The notes under the pieces were generated by a model. It ran no database searches. It worked only from the letters and a program-made list of their open reading frames with translations, and had not been told where the DNA came from. Below are positions 1 through 10,032 of a DNA stretch of 64,000 bases, piece after piece (within the stretch, counting starts at the first letter, position 1; each line of letters opens with the position of its first letter). The DNA lies in the NCBI RefSeq assembly GCF_004353825.1, contig NZ_SMNA01000005.1, positions 124,001 to 188,000 on the forward strand, in the 5' to 3' direction. Both the position numbers and the translations under genes were made by a program. This stretch comes from Occultella glacieicola (GTDB taxonomy: Bacteria; Actinomycetota; Actinomycetes; Actinomycetales; Beutenbergiaceae).

Positions 1-3000
1 TGCGCGTCGATCGGCAGTTCCACCTTCAGCTCGGGCAGCTCCTCGGGCACCTCGCCGCGGAAGTTCGCCACCGCCTCGGAGACCATCCGCACGTACAGGT
101 CGAAGCCGACGCCCGCGATGTGCCCGGACTGCTCCCCGCCGAGCAGGTTCCCGGCGCCGCGGATCTCCAGGTCCTTCATGGCGATGGCGGTGCCGGAGCC
201 GAGGTCGGTGTGCGCGGCGATGGTCTGCAGCCGGTCGTGCGCGGTCTCGGTGAGCGGGCGTTCCGGGGGGTAGAGGAAGTACGCGTAGGCGCGCTCGCGA
301 CCCCGGCCGACGCGGCCGCGGAGTTGGTGCAGCTGGGACAGGCCGAGCACGTCCGCGCGCTCGACGATCAGGGTGTTCGCGTTCGAGATGTCCAGGCCGG
401 TCTCCACGATGGTGGTGCAGACGAGGACGTCGAACCTCTTCTCCCAGAAGTCCATGATGACCCGCTCGAGCTGGTGCTCGCCCATCTTTCCGTGGGCGAC
501 GGCGATCCTCGCGTCTGGCACCAGTTCGGCGAGTCGCGAGGCGGTGCGGTCGATCGACTCGACCCGGTTGTGCACGTAGAAGACCTGCCCCTCGCGCAGC
601 AGTTCCCGTCGGACCGCGGCGGCGATCTGCTTCTCCGCGTAGGCGCCCACGAACGTCAGCACCGGGTGCCGCTCCTCCGGCGGGGTGGCCAGGGTGGACA
701 TCTCCCGGATCCCGGTGACCGCCATCTCCAACGTCCGCGGGATCGGCGTGGCGCTCATGGCGAGCACGTCCACATTCGTGCGGAGCTGCTTGAGGGTCTC
801 CTTGTGCTCGACCCCGAACCGCTGCTCCTCGTCCACCACGACCAGGCCCAGGTCCTTGAACCGGACCTCGCCGGTGAGCAGCCGGTGGGTGCCGATGACC
901 ACGTCCACGCTGCCGTCGGCGATGCCCTCCTTCACGGCGCGGGCCTCGGCGTCGCTCTGGAACCGGGACAGGCCCTTGACCACCACGGGGAACCCGGCGT
1001 ACCGCTCGGAGAACGTGTCGAAGTGCTGCTGCACGAGCAGCGTGGTGGGCACCAGTACGGCCACCTGCTTGCCGTCCTGGACCGCCTTGAACGCGGCCCG
1101 GACGGCGATCTCGGTCTTGCCGTAGCCGACGTCCCCGCTGATCAGCCGGTCCATCGGGGTGGGCTTCTCCATGTCCGCCTTCACCTCGTCGATGGTGACC
1201 ACCTGGTCGGGGGTCTCGACGAACGCGAACGCATCCTCCAGCTCACGCTGCCACGGGGTGTCCGGGGCGAACGGGTGCCCCTTCGTGGCCATCCGGGCCG
1301 AGTACAGCCGGATCAGCTCGCCGGCGATCTCCTTGATCGCCTTGCGGGCCCGGCCCTTCGTCTTGGCCCAGTCCGAGCCACCCATCTTGTTCACCGACGG
1401 CGACTCGCCACCGGTGTACTTGGTCACCTGGTCGAGGGCGTCGCTCGGCACGTACAGCCGGTCGCCGGGCTGGCCGCGCTTCGACGGCGCGTACTCGATG
1501 ACCAGGTACTCGCGGGTGGCGGCGGAGCGCCCGGTGCCAATGGTCCGCTGGATCAGTTCCACGAACTTCCCGACGCCATGCTGCTCGTGCACCACGTAGT
1601 CGCCCGGGCGCAGCGCGAGCGGGTCGACGACGTTGCGCCGCTTCGACGGCATCCGGCGCATGTCCCGGGTGGAGGTGCCGGCCCGGCCGGTCAGGTCCGC
1701 CTCGGTGAACACAGCCAGTTTGAGCGGTTCCGAGACGAAGCCGCGGCCGAGGCTGGCGGTGGTGACGAGGACGACGCCGGTGGGCGGCAGGTCCGGGTCC
1801 TCACCCGGGCGGGCGTCGCCCTGGGCCGGTTCGACGGCGGAGACGAGCCGGGCGGGCACGTCACCGTCGAGGAGCTGCTCCACCATCCGGCGGGCCGGCC
1901 CCGGGCCTTCGGTCACGAGCACGAGGCGCCAGCCGGCGGCGGTGAGGTCACGCAGGTCCGCCACGGCCCGCGCAGTCTCGCCACGGTAGACGTCGACGTC
2001 ACGGGAGGCCACGGTGACGGTGCGGGCGTCGCGTTCCTCGCCGTCGACCGTGCTGTCGGTGCTGTCGAGCAGCTCCTCAAGTTCCGCGTCACCGGCGAAC
2101 GAGCCGAACGTCCACCAGCCGAGTCCACGCCGAGCGGCGATGTCGCGCACCTGGGCGATGGTGGCGAAACTGGCCTCGGACAGGTCGAGCGGGGTGTTCG
2201 CCCCGGCCGCGGCGGAGGTCCATGCCGCGGCCAGGAACTCCTCGGTGGTCGCGACCAGGTCGTGGGCCCGACGCCGGACCCGCTCCGGGTCGTTGACGAT
2301 GAGCAGCGAGTCGGCCGGGACCAGGTCCAGGACCGGTTCCATCCGGTCCACCAGCGCCGGGGCCAGGGACTCCATGCCGTCCACGGCCATGCCCTGGCTC
2401 AGTTTCTCGAGCATCTCGGCCGCGCCGGGCAGTTTCGGGACGAGGTCCGCGGCCCGGGCCCGCACCGTGTCGGTGAGCAGGACCTCGCGGGTCGGCGGCG
2501 CCCAGATGCCGTCCTCGCTGACCTCGAGGGAGCGTTGGTCCGCGGCCGAGAACCAGCGGATCTCCTCGACGTCGTCACCCCAGAACTCGATCCGCTGCGG
2601 ATGGTCCTCGGTGGGCGCGAACACGTCCAGCAGCCCGCCGCGGACGGCGAACTCACCGCGCCGTTCGACCATGTCCACGCGGGTGTAGGCGGCGGCCACG
2701 AGGGCGTCGATGACCTGCTCCATCGGCACGGTGTCCCCGGCCCGCAGCGCCACCGGCTCCAGGTCGCCGAGGCCGGCGACCACCGGCTGCAGCACCGCGC
2801 GGATCGGCAGGATCAGCACCCGGATCGGGCGGGTCGACCCACCCGCACCGGCGAGCGACGCTCCCGAAGCAGCCCCGCCGTCGGGCGTCGCCTCCGGCGC
2901 GAGCGGGGCGAGCGGCTCGGAATGGGCGAGCCGGCGCAGCACGGCGATCCGCCGGGCGACGGTGTCGCTGCGCGGCGAGAGGCGCTCGTGCGGGAGCGTC

Positions 3001-3272
3001 TCCCAGGACGGGAAGATGGCCACGTCGGCAGGGTCGAGGTACGCGCCGAGGGCGGCGGCGAGATCGTCGGCTTCGCGCCCGGTCGCCACGACCACCACCA
3101 GCGGTCGCGTGCCGTGTTCGGGGTGCCCGGCAAGTTCGGCGAGCAGCGGTGCCCGCGCCCCGGCGGAAGCGGAGACGTCGATCGCCCCGCGTGCGACGAG
3201 TGACTCCAGCAACTCGCGCACGCCGTCGTCGGCGCGCAGCGCAGGCAGGATTCCGGTGAGGTTCTGGGGCAC
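1..3272 (-). CDS. mfd: Transcription-repair coupling factor Mfd (3' end outside window)
   Basis: Mfd removes RNA polymerase stalled at DNA lesions and recruits UvrA. The reverse strand reads from GTG at 3272 ([12 protein letters not shown]) with an AAGGAAG ribosome site just upstream, and runs off the window after about 1090 codons. The family is usually near 1200 residues, so only the C-terminal part is missing. Visible in order: the UvrB-like N-terminal module, the polymerase-interaction region (about residue 550, [14 protein letters not shown]), and the RecG-like motor with Walker [10 protein letters not shown] near residue 714 and the Walker B/DEEQ box near 812. [12 protein letters not shown] and the [13 protein letters not shown] translocase motif follow. 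Family assignment is secure. The long forward-strand frame across this gene is an antisense shadow. Confidence 0.97.
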   Translation of the reverse strand, partial: MPQNLTGILPALRADDGVRELLESLVARGAIDVSASAGARAPLLAELAGHPEHGTRPLVVVVATGREADDLAAALGAYLDPADVAIFPSWETLPHERLSPRSDTVARRIAVLRRLAHSEPLAPLAPEATPDGGAASGASLAGAGGSTRPIRVLILPIRAVLQPVVAGLGDLEPVALRAGDTVPMEQVIDALVAAAYTRVDMVERRGEFAVRGGLLDVFAPTEDHPQRIEFWGDDVEEIRWFSAADQRSLEVSEDGIWAPPTREVLLTDTVRARAADLVPKLPGAAEMLEKLSQGMAVDGMESLAPALVDRMEPVLDLVPADSLLIVNDPERVRRRAHDLVATTEEFLAAAWTSAAAGANTPLDLSEASFATIAQVRDIAARRGLGWWTFGSFAGDAELEELLDSTDSTVDGEERDARTVTVASRDVDVYRGETARAVADLRDLTAAGWRLVLVTEGPGPARRMVEQLLDGDVPARLVSAVEPAQGDARPGEDPDLPPTGVVLVTTASLGRGFVSEPLKLAVFTEADLTGRAGTSTRDMRRMPSKRRNVVDPLALRPGDYVVHEQHGVGKFVELIQRTIGTGRSAATREYLVIEYAPSKRGQPGDRLYVPSDALDQVTKYTGGESPSVNKMGGSDWAKTKGRARKAIKEIAGELIRLYSARMATKGHPFAPDTPWQRELEDAFAFVETPDQVVTIDEVKADMEKPTPMDRLISGDVGYGKTEIAVRAAFKAVQDGKQVAVLVPTTLLVQQHFDTFSERYAGFPVVVKGLSRFQSDAEARAVKEGIADGSVDVVIGTHRLLTGEVRFKDLGLVVVDEEQRFGVEHKETLKQLRTNVDVLAMSATPIPRTLEMAVTGIREMSTLATPPEERHPVLTFVGAYAEKQIAAAVRRELLREGQVFYVHNRVESIDRTASRLAELVPDARIAVAHGKMGEHQLERVIMDFWEKRFDVLVCTTIVETGLDISNANTLIVERADVLGLSQLHQLRGRVGRGRERAYAYFLYPPERPLTETAHDRLQTIAAHTDLGSGTAIAMKDLEIRGAGNLLGGEQSGHIAGVGFDLYVRMVSEAVANFRGEVPEELPELKVELPIDA

Positions 3273-3422
3273 GCGGGGCTTCCTTCCAGGGCGGTGCGGG
3301 ATGGGCGCTCGAGCCCGCTAGCCGCACACGTCGAGCCCGGACCGAATCTCGGGCCGGGTCAGCTGCGCCCTCCAGACTACGCCTGCGGCCGGACCAACCC
3401 GCCATCCCATCCAGCGTGCAGC

Positions 3423-4443
3423 TCAGCAGTCCCCCTCGGTGTGCACCGGGGCACCGAGGTGAGTGACCACGCCGTCGCGCGCACCGACCTCGACGGCCAG
3501 GTCGTACGAGCCCCCGTCGCCCTCGTGGGTCACCGGATCGAGGTGGACGTAGTCGTAGGCGACCCCCTCGTGGACGAATGACTCGATGGGGGCCTGCGGG
3601 TGTTCGGCCCGGACCGCGTCGATGCGTTGCCCGAGCACGACTCCGCCCGGGCCGTCGACGGGCAGGGGGCCGGACGTACCGTCGTCGACGGAGACCCACC
3701 AGTCCGTGGCGCTGCTGCTGTCCTCCTCCTCGACCGTGCGCCCCGGGTCGAAGCCGGCCCAGACCGTGCCGGTCGTCCGAGTGTCCGCGAGCGCTCCCAC
3801 CAGTGCCGCCGGTGCCAGCATCGGGTTCCCGCACTCGCATCGCACCGCCGGCAGGCCGAGGGGGTCGACCGCCGTGCCGCCTGCAGCACCGACTGCCGAG
3901 GGGTCGCCTCCCCTGCCGAGAAGCCGTGGTTGGTGACGCGCGTGTCGACGAGAAGGGTGACGGGCGCCAACGTACCCACGAACTCGGCGATCGCCTCGTC
4001 GAGATGCCGAAGACCCCGGCCCACGCGGTGGCCTTTGCGGCGCCGCCGGCGAGGAACGCCACGAGGGCGCCGGCGCCGCAGGTCTCGAGCCTGTTCGTGC
4101 CGCCGTACAGCCCGGGCGCGGTGCCGGAGATGCTCAGGACTCCGGTGGCCGGATCGGGGTCGAGGTCCTGGGTGAGCTCGACCGTGCGGGCGACGATCGT
4201 CTCGGAGAAGGTGGCCGGTGCGGCGCCGTCGGTCGTGGTGACCGACTCGGTGAAGGGGTCCTCGCCCGCTGCCGTGGCCGGCTCTAGGGTCAGGACGTCG
4301 GCCTGTGCGGAGTCGCCGAGGAGCGCGCGGACTCCCACGACCAGGTCGGCGATCGCCACGACAAGGACAGCAACGGCGACCATCGTCGTGGTGCCGCGAC
4401 GGCGCGCCGGTCGTGGCTGGGGCAGGGTCTCGTGCTCGGACAT
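3423..4443 (-). pseudogene. DUF6777-like membrane-anchored protein, two frameshifts
   Basis: The gene starts at ATG 4443 (MSEHETLPQPRPARRRG) after an AAGGAAGG ribosome site. An N-terminal membrane segment follows at about residues 22-42 (TMVAVAVLVVAIADLVVGV). The sequence then matches, as I remember it, the DUF6777 family of actinobacteria: TAPGLYGGTN, a cysteine after it, AWAGVFGI, LAPVTLLVDTRVTNHGF, SVLQA and VRCECGNP. These blocks lie in three different frames. One base appears to be missing near 4001 (between GVFGIS and DEAIAEFVG) and another near 3879 (between SVLQA and the VRCECGNP block). The last frame ends at the TGA at 3423. Function of the family is unknown to me. It is either a decaying gene or carries two sequencing errors. 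Confidence 0.7.
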
Positions 4444-4623
4444 CACGGCCGTCCTTCCTTCGACGGCGAAGGATTGCTGGGTGAACTCTGGACCTTTCCT
4501 GTCCCCGGCGAGCGACCGCTTGCAGGTGATCGTAAGCCGCCCTCTCGGTACGCCCCGGCGATACGGCGGTTGCCTTTATCATCGACGCAGGCTGACACCC
4601 AGCCGGATTCGAGGTTGGTGGAC

Positions 4624-5772
4624 ATGGCGGGCGTTGGCGAACGCGGCATCGATGAGGACGTCTCGACCGCGCCCGCGGACGATCCGGCGGACGGGTCCGG
4701 CGACGAGTCGCGCGGCGACCGTCCGGAGCGCAAGCAGCGCAGCCGCGCGCGGGTGGCCCTGATCGTGGCCGCCGGGCTGATCGTCCTGCTGGTCGGTGGC
4801 CTGATCCTCACCGTGGCCGCGATCCAGAACCGCATCGCGGCGAACATCGACTGGATCGAGGACCCGTTCGAGGGCCTGACCGACCGGCCCTCCGCCGGTG
4901 GCGCCCCGAGCAGCGACGCCACCGAGGCGCCGCCCGGCTCCGCCGTCAACATCCTCATGCTCGGCTCGGACAGCCGGATCTCAGCCGGTGACCCGAGCCA
5001 GTGGTCCTACGGGGCGCAGCGCACCGACGCGATCATGCTGGTCCACATCGCAGGCGACCGGCAGTCCGCGCAGATCATGTCGATCCCCCGGGACTCCTGG
5101 GTGACCATCCCCGGGCATGGCGACCACAAGATCAACGCCGCGTTCTCGTTCGGCGGCCCGGCCCTGATGATCCAGACCGTCGAGGCCTTGACCGGGGTGC
5201 ACATCGACCACTTCGCGATCGCGGACTTCGAGTCCTTCGCGATCCTCACCGACGAACTCGGCGGCGTCGAGATCGACCTCCCGAACGGGCTCGACAACGC
5301 CGGCGTGGTCCTGGCCCCCGGGGCCCACACGCTCACCGGTGACGAGGCACTGGCCTACGCCCGGCAGCGCTACGGCCTGCCCGCTGGCGACTTCGACCGG
5401 GTCGCCCGGCAGCAGAACTGGATGCGTGCGATGGTCTCCCAGGCGTTCCGCACGGACGTGCTCGCGGACCCGTTGGCGCTGACCGGGCTGCTCGACGCGG
5501 TCTCCTCGAGCCTCTCCGTGGACGAGGGCTTCACGGTGGCCACGATGCGCGACCTGGCGCTCAGCATGCGGGACCTGCGGCCGGGTTCCATGGACTACCT
5601 GACCGTGCCGGTCGAGGGCACCGGTCGCAGCCCGGACGGGCGGCAGTCGATCGTGGTCCTGGATCAGGCGCGCTTCGACGCCCTCATGGACGCGGTCGCC
5701 GCCGATACGGTGTCGCAGTATGTGGCCGAGCACCCGGACGATGTGACCACACTCGGCTCGGCAGTGAACTGA
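4624..5772 (+). CDS. LytR-CpsA-Psr (LCP) family cell-wall glycopolymer ligase
   Basis: LCP proteins transfer lipid-linked glycopolymers (teichoic acid or arabinogalactan-type) onto peptidoglycan at the outer face of the membrane. From ATG 4624 the product has 382 residues: an acidic cytoplasmic N-terminus, one membrane helix (ARVALIVAAGLIVLLVGG, about residues 41-64), then the extracellular LCP domain. Domain hallmarks are NILMLGSDSR, RTDAIMLVHI, MSIPRDSWVTIPG, the HKINAAFSFGG block and DELGGVEIDLP. An in-frame upstream ATG at 4432 is less likely because its extension is low complexity and overlaps the start of the divergent gene. A possible -10 (TATCAT, 4577-4582) lies upstream. Which polymer it attaches cannot be read from the sequence. 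Confidence 0.93.
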   Translation: MAGVGERGIDEDVSTAPADDPADGSGDESRGDRPERKQRSRARVALIVAAGLIVLLVGGLILTVAAIQNRIAANIDWIEDPFEGLTDRPSAGGAPSSDATEAPPGSAVNILMLGSDSRISAGDPSQWSYGAQRTDAIMLVHIAGDRQSAQIMSIPRDSWVTIPGHGDHKINAAFSFGGPALMIQTVEALTGVHIDHFAIADFESFAILTDELGGVEIDLPNGLDNAGVVLAPGAHTLTGDEALAYARQRYGLPAGDFDRVARQQNWMRAMVSQAFRTDVLADPLALTGLLDAVSSSLSVDEGFTVATMRDLALSMRDLRPGSMDYLTVPVEGTGRSPDGRQSIVVLDQARFDALMDAVAADTVSQYVAEHPDDVTTLGSAVN

Positions 5773-5944
5773 GGATCGGCCGGACCCACCGGCCTTCGAT
5801 GTCGCCGAGCAGGGCGTCAACGGCGTGCAGGCGCCGGGTCAGGATGCGGGACTCCGCGGGGTCCGGGGTGGTGTTGACCCCGATCAGCAGGCGGTCGCGG
5901 TAGCGACGCACCTCCTGGATGCGAACCTCGTCGTTCACGGACAT
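5684..5944 (-). CDS. Small hypothetical protein (86 aa)
   Basis: ATG 5944 is preceded by a strong ribosome site (GGGAGG, nine bases upstream), which supports a real gene. The first 50 residues (MSVNDEVRIQEVRRYRDRLL, then VDALLGDIEGRW) look like a small helical protein; the C-terminal 30 residues are Arg/Pro-rich. Its last 89 bases overlap the end of the convergent LCP gene, so the tail may be fortuitous. I do not recognise the family and no function is proposed. Confidence 0.55.
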   Translation of the reverse strand: MSVNDEVRIQEVRRYRDRLLIGVNTTPDPAESRILTRRLHAVDALLGDIEGRWVRPILSSLPSRVWSHRPGARPHTATPYRRRPRP

Positions 5945-6037
5945 CTACGCCTCCCTTCGTAGTCTCCCCAGGCGGCCCCCAGCCGGGCGGGGAGTGGTGG
6001 TGCTTGGACTGATTGTGTGCCGAGCACCTCGATTGCA

Positions 6038-7879
6038 TCAATAGGTCGGTGCCGATGGACCTCCGTGGATGGGACCGGCCGGCGGCTGCGGACCGGGATT
6101 CGGGACGGTCGGGCCCGGCTGGGCGCCGTAGTGGCCCGGCTGGCCGCCGTAGTGGCCCGGCTGGGCGCCGTACGAACCCGGCGGGCCACCGTACGGACCC
6201 GGCGCGGCACCGGCCGCGTCCGCACTGACGATCCGCACCCGCGCCAGCTGTGCGGCCAGATACGCGAAGCCCGCTGCGAACAGCAGCACCACGGGCACCG
6301 GCGTGAGCAGGCCGAGCACGGCGCCGCCGTCGAACAGCCGCGAGTACAACTGGGACAGCACCAGAACGGCGTGCTGGGTGTCCTGGCTGAACGAACTCAG
6401 GTAAGGCCAGAGTGCGCCTTGCGGGCCCAGCCACGTCTCGATGGCGAGCACCCCCAGCACGGCCACCCCGGCAACGCGCAGGGCGCTGCGCCGGTCCGGG
6501 CTGCGGCGCACCGCCGCGAACAGGAACGTGAACAGGAACAGCGCGGGGATCGCGACGAACGGCGGCTCGAGGGTCGGCCGGTTCAGCCAGTTGAGGTCCC
6601 GCAGGAACATGAAGTGGGCCGGCGCGAGGACGCCGAGGCCCACGAACAGCCACGGCGCGAAGAACCAGAGCACACGCTCGCTGCGACGGCCGAACGGGCG
6701 CAGATAGCCGATGGCGTACCCACCGGCTGCGGCGATCGCCGTCCCCACCAGGGCGTTGACGAGAGCACTGCCCCAGGTCGTCACGAACACCCCGGCGACC
6801 GAGATGCCGAGCTCGTCGTCCGGGAGCCCGAGGCTCGTCAGCCAGGGCAGGGCGGCCACGACCAGGCCGACGAGCGCGACCGCCGCGATGACGACGCCGA
6901 CGGTGCCCGCCGCGCCGTCGGCGTGCGCTGCCAACCGCGGCTCCAGTCGGTAGCGCGTTCCCACCACCAGAGCGGTCCCGAGCAGGCCGAAGAGGACGAG
7001 TGGCATCAGGACGACGATCGCGATCGCTGCGGCCAAGCCGGCGTCGGCATAGAGGAAGGCGCTCTCATAGATCAGCGCGCCGGGAAGTCCGCGATCGGCG
7101 CCGACGATGTACGGCGTGAAGGCCTGCCAGCCGACGGCGATCCCGGCGAGCCCGGTCCCGACGAGTGCCAGCGTGGTGGCGCGACCGCGCCCCGGTCCGT
7201 CCGCAAGCCGACCGACGAGTGCCCCGACGAGCAGTGCCGCCCCGAGCCCGACGGCGAGGAAGCCGAGAATGATCCCAGCACCCTCGCCCGGTACGAGCGG
7301 GCCGACGCCGAAACCGTACGAGAACGGCGCCATGGTCACGAGGGTGGCGCCGACGATGCCGAGGCCGAGCGCCGCCGTCCGCACGGACGCCCTCGTCAGG
7401 AGCCGGCCGATCAGCAGGCCGACGCCGAATCCGAGGAGGGCCGGTGCGAGCCCGGCCGCGGCGCCGAGCAGGAGACCGGTCACCAGGTCGGGTGGGATCT
7501 TCGCGTAGTTGTCGAGGCCAACGAACCCCCCGTCGCCGAGCAGCGCGCGCTCCTGGAAGCTGGCGAGGAACAGGCGCACGGTGGGGATCGCCTGCCCCAG
7601 GAGGAGCGCGACGGCGGCCGGCGCGAGAAGCAGCAGGCCCAGTCCGGTCCGGGACTGCGAGTCGGCCGACGGGCCCAGCGGCGAGGGGGCGTACGGGTTC
7701 TGTTCCGGCGCCGTCGCGTACGGACCCTGATGCGGCGCCGGCGCGTACGGGCCCTGGTGCGGTGCGTCGGTGCCCGCCCCGGCCGGCGGCTGCTGCCCGG
7801 CTTGCTGGTGCGACGGCGCACTCGTCCATGGCCCCTGATCCGGCGTCCCCATGCAGGGCAGAGTAGCAAGCCCCGTCAC
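6038..7879 (-). CDS. Multi-pass membrane protein resembling fused sugar ABC permeases, Pro/Gly/Tyr-rich ends
   Basis: This is a 613-residue protein from GTG 7879 (GAGGA just upstream); an ATG at 7852 is an alternative start. Residues about 1-70 are Gln/Pro/Tyr-rich, with repeats of HQGPYAPAP type. Roughly a dozen hydrophobic segments follow. The first half resembles a MalF-type permease (FVGLDNYAKI, then ALIYESAFLYADAGLAAAIA). The second half resembles a MalG-type permease (WGSALVNALVGTAIAAAGGY). No EAA--G loop, which docks the ATPase, is visible in either half. The C-terminus is Pro/Gly/Tyr-rich (PGHYGGQPGHYGAQPG) and encoded by 21-bp tandem repeats. It sits immediately downstream of pth on the same strand. 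Family resemblance is inferred; transport activity is doubtful without EAA motifs. Confidence 0.7.
   Translation of the reverse strand: MTGLATLPCMGTPDQGPWTSAPSHQQAGQQPPAGAGTDAPHQGPYAPAPHQGPYATAPEQNPYAPSPLGPSADSQSRTGLGLLLLAPAAVALLLGQAIPTVRLFLASFQERALLGDGGFVGLDNYAKIPPDLVTGLLLGAAAGLAPALLGFGVGLLIGRLLTRASVRTAALGLGIVGATLVTMAPFSYGFGVGPLVPGEGAGIILGFLAVGLGAALLVGALVGRLADGPGRGRATTLALVGTGLAGIAVGWQAFTPYIVGADRGLPGALIYESAFLYADAGLAAAIAIVVLMPLVLFGLLGTALVVGTRYRLEPRLAAHADGAAGTVGVVIAAVALVGLVVAALPWLTSLGLPDDELGISVAGVFVTTWGSALVNALVGTAIAAAGGYAIGYLRPFGRRSERVLWFFAPWLFVGLGVLAPAHFMFLRDLNWLNRPTLEPPFVAIPALFLFTFLFAAVRRSPDRRSALRVAGVAVLGVLAIETWLGPQGALWPYLSSFSQDTQHAVLVLSQLYSRLFDGGAVLGLLTPVPVVLLFAAGFAYLAAQLARVRIVSADAAGAAPGPYGGPPGSYGAQPGHYGGQPGHYGAQPGPTVPNPGPQPPAGPIHGGPSAPTY
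6123..6206 (-). repeat. Four imperfect 21-bp tandem repeats encoding a PGxYG tail
   Basis: Units begin at 6123, 6144, 6165 and 6186. The first two are nearly identical (GCCGTAGTGGCCCGGCTGG core); the third and fourth have diverged and the last is one base longer at its edge. They lie within the 3' end of the membrane-protein gene and encode the proline-glycine-tyrosine repeats. Such in-frame repeats can change in copy number by slippage. Confidence 0.85.
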
Positions 7880-7899
7880 GGGTCCTCGGCCGGGCGGAC

Positions 7900-8496
7900 T
7901 CAGGCTCTCGCGGTGTGCAGCGCCGTTTGGGCCTTCTCCAGGCCGAGGGCGAGGAGGTCTCGGACGGCGTCGGCCGCCTCCTCAAGGGTGACTCCGAGCT
8001 CGGCCTTCTCGACGGCCGAGAAGTCGCGCAGCACGTACTCGGCCGGGTCCATCCGACCGGGCGGGCGACCGATGCCGACGCGCAGCCGGAGGTAGTCGCG
8101 AGCGCCGAGGGACTGCGAGATCGCCTTCAGCCCGTTGTGGCCGCCCTCGCCGCCGCCGCGCTTGAGGCGCAGCGTGGCGGCGGGCAGGTCGAGCTCGTCG
8201 TGGATGACCAGCAGGTGGTCGGGTTCCACGTCGTAGAACCGGCAGAGGCCCGCGACCGGTCGGCCGGAGACGTTCATGTAGCTGGTCGGCTTGGCCAGGA
8301 CCACTCTTGGGCCGGGTGCCCCGCCGGGCAGGGTGCCGAGGCGCCCGTCCAGGACCATCGCACCGGCCTTGTGGTTGGTGAACGAGCCCGGGACGTCGCG
8401 CGCGAGCACGTCGAGCACCATCTGCCCGACGTTGTGCCGGTTCCCGGCATAGGTGGGCCCGGGGTTGCCCAGGCCCACCACCAACCAGACGCTCAT
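7900..8496 (-). CDS. pth: Peptidyl-tRNA hydrolase
   Basis: Pth cleaves peptidyl-tRNA dropped from ribosomes, releasing tRNA for reuse. The 198-residue length is normal. Hallmarks are GLGNPGPTY with Asn11, catalytic His21 in NRHNVG, Asn75 in SYMNVSG, Asp100 in VIHDELDLP and the [15 protein letters not shown]-like block (here HNGLKAI). It lies just downstream of rplY on the same strand, a pairing widely conserved in actinobacteria, so the two are probably cotranscribed. Confidence 0.97.
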   Translation of the reverse strand: MSVWLVVGLGNPGPTYAGNRHNVGQMVLDVLARDVPGSFTNHKAGAMVLDGRLGTLPGGAPGPRVVLAKPTSYMNVSGRPVAGLCRFYDVEPDHLLVIHDELDLPAATLRLKRGGGEGGHNGLKAISQSLGARDYLRLRVGIGRPPGRMDPAEYVLRDFSAVEKAELGVTLEEAADAVRDLLALGLEKAQTALHTARA

Positions 8497-8513
8497 GACT
8501 GCGGCGAGGTGGC

Positions 8514-9170
8514 TCAGGCCTCCTCGTCGGCCTCCTCGGCCGGAGCGGCGGCCTCGCCCTGGGCACCGGCGGCCTCGCCGGCCGCCTCGGCCTCGGCGTC
8601 GGCCTCCAGGTCCTCGGCGGTGACGCGCGGAACGGTCACGTTGATCACCACGGCCTCGGGGTCCACCTCGAGCACCGCACCCGTCGGCAGGGTCAGCTCG
8701 CCGGCACGGACGATGCTGCCCTCCTCGAGGCCCTCGATGTTGACCTCGACGTGCTCGGGCAGGTGGGTGGCCTCGGCCTGCAGGCTGATGGTCTGCAGGT
8801 CGAGGGTGTGGATGGTGCCGGGTGCGGTCTCACCGACGATGACGACCGGCACGTCGACGACGACCTTCTCGCCACGGCGGACCAGGATGAGGTCGAGGTG
8901 GTCGATGGTGCGGCGGACGGCGTCGCGCTGCACGTCCTTGACCAGGGCCAGCTCGGTGTTGTCGCCGAAGTCCAGCGTGAGCAGCGCGTTCGCGTTGCCC
9001 TTCAGCGCCAGGAAGGTGTCGTGGTCCGGCAGCGACAGGTGCACCGGGTCGGTGCCGTGGCCGTACAGGACGGCGGGGATGAGGCCCGCACGGCGGGTGC
9101 GGCGGGCGGCGCCCTTGCCGAACTCGGTGCGGACGGTGGCCTTCAGGAGGTTCTCGTTGCTCTCGGACAT
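8514..9170 (-). CDS. rplY: 50S ribosomal protein L25/general stress protein Ctc
   Basis: L25 binds 5S rRNA. This is the long, 218-residue Ctc form: an N-terminal 5S-binding domain ([31 protein letters not shown]) followed by the C-terminal TL5 domain and an acidic Ala/Glu tail ([10 protein letters not shown]). The start is placed at ATG 9170 because GGAG lies eight bases upstream; an in-frame ATG at 9185 has no ribosome site. A possible -10 for this gene is TAGGAT (complement of 9321-9326). pth follows 17 bases downstream. Confidence 0.96.
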   Translation of the reverse strand: MSESNENLLKATVRTEFGKGAARRTRRAGLIPAVLYGHGTDPVHLSLPDHDTFLALKGNANALLTLDFGDNTELALVKDVQRDAVRRTIDHLDLILVRRGEKVVVDVPVVIVGETAPGTIHTLDLQTISLQAEATHLPEHVEVNIEGLEEGSIVRAGELTLPTGAVLEVDPEAVVINVTVPRVTAEDLEADAEAEAAGEAAGAQGEAAAPAEEADEEA

Positions 9171-9359
9171 GGGTGTCTTCTCCAAAGCTGGTGGGGGCGG
9201 CTGGTGGCCTCAGCGCGGGACGTCGGGCGGGCGGCTCACGGTCGCGCTCCACCACGTCGATCACGGACCCGGCGGCTGCGCGTGCGGCCGCCCGGCATCC
9301 CTCGCCGAGGCAACCTGGACATCCTACCCGCACTCCGGCACTGCCGGGAACCGCGACGT

Positions 9360-10013
9360 TCAGCCGGCTGTGCCGGATGTGCCGGCGGCCCACGCCCAGT
9401 GCACGGTGACGCTGGCACCGACGGTCTGCTCGCCGCCCTCGACCGGCATCGACGCCGGCGCGGCCGCCATCATGCGCGCCTTCGGCATCGGGGTGACGTT
9501 CGCACCACCCTCGACCACCTGGACCACGGCGCCGAGCGCCCGGCCGGCCAGGCTCGCGTACTGCTCGGCCCGGTGCCGTGCGTCGGCGAACGCCGCTGCG
9601 CGGGCGCGCACCTGAGCCTGCTCCGGCTCGGAGACGGCGAAGGTGAGCGAGTCGATCCGGGCGATGTGCCCGCCGTCGGCCAGTGCGGCATGCACCTGCG
9701 CACCCGAGGCGCCCAGGTCTCGGAGCACCACGCGCAGCCCGAGCCGCACGTGGACCCGGCTCGGGGCCGGCTCACCGGCCTCGTTGGTGCGGTCCTCGTG
9801 CCAGATCGAGGTCTGGGTGGTGCGCAGGTCACGGCGCTCCACGCCGCGGGCGAGGAGTCCGTCGCGGATCCGGGCGAGACCCTGTTCCGCGGCCGGCAGG
9901 GCCTCGGACAGGTCCGGGCCGCTGACACTGACCCCGAGGTCGGCATGCACCACGTCGGGTTCCACGTCCACGCCACCGGTCCCGGTGACGACGATGCCGC
10001 CGTCGGTCGTCAT
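9360..10013 (-). CDS. SIMPL (DUF541) domain protein
   Basis: The 217-residue protein opens with IVVTGTGGVDVEPDVVHADL and contains DLRTTQTSIWHED, both typical of the SIMPL/DUF541 fold. Many SIMPL proteins are periplasmic or secreted, but here no signal peptide is visible, as in several actinobacterial relatives. A TACGCT hexamer ends six bases before the ATG (complement of 10020-10025) and no Shine-Dalgarno is present, suggesting a leaderless mRNA. Cellular role unknown. It sits between rplY and prs on the same strand. Confidence 0.85.
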   Translation of the reverse strand: MTTDGGIVVTGTGGVDVEPDVVHADLGVSVSGPDLSEALPAAEQGLARIRDGLLARGVERRDLRTTQTSIWHEDRTNEAGEPAPSRVHVRLGLRVVLRDLGASGAQVHAALADGGHIARIDSLTFAVSEPEQAQVRARAAAFADARHRAEQYASLAGRALGAVVQVVEGGANVTPMPKARMMAAAPASMPVEGGEQTVGASVTVHWAWAAGTSGTAG

Positions 10014-10032
10014 CGACCCAGCGTAGCCAGGC

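Noticed and set aside
120-3203. 1027-codon open frame on the forward strand
   Set aside because: It is antisense to mfd, which has all family motifs on the other strand. The protein is compositionally biased, as expected from third-position GC in a high-GC genome.
6013-6228. 71-codon forward frame rich in GPAGRRSGPAG repeats
   Set aside because: It is antisense to the repeat-rich 3' end of the membrane-protein gene; the repeat is inherited from that strand.
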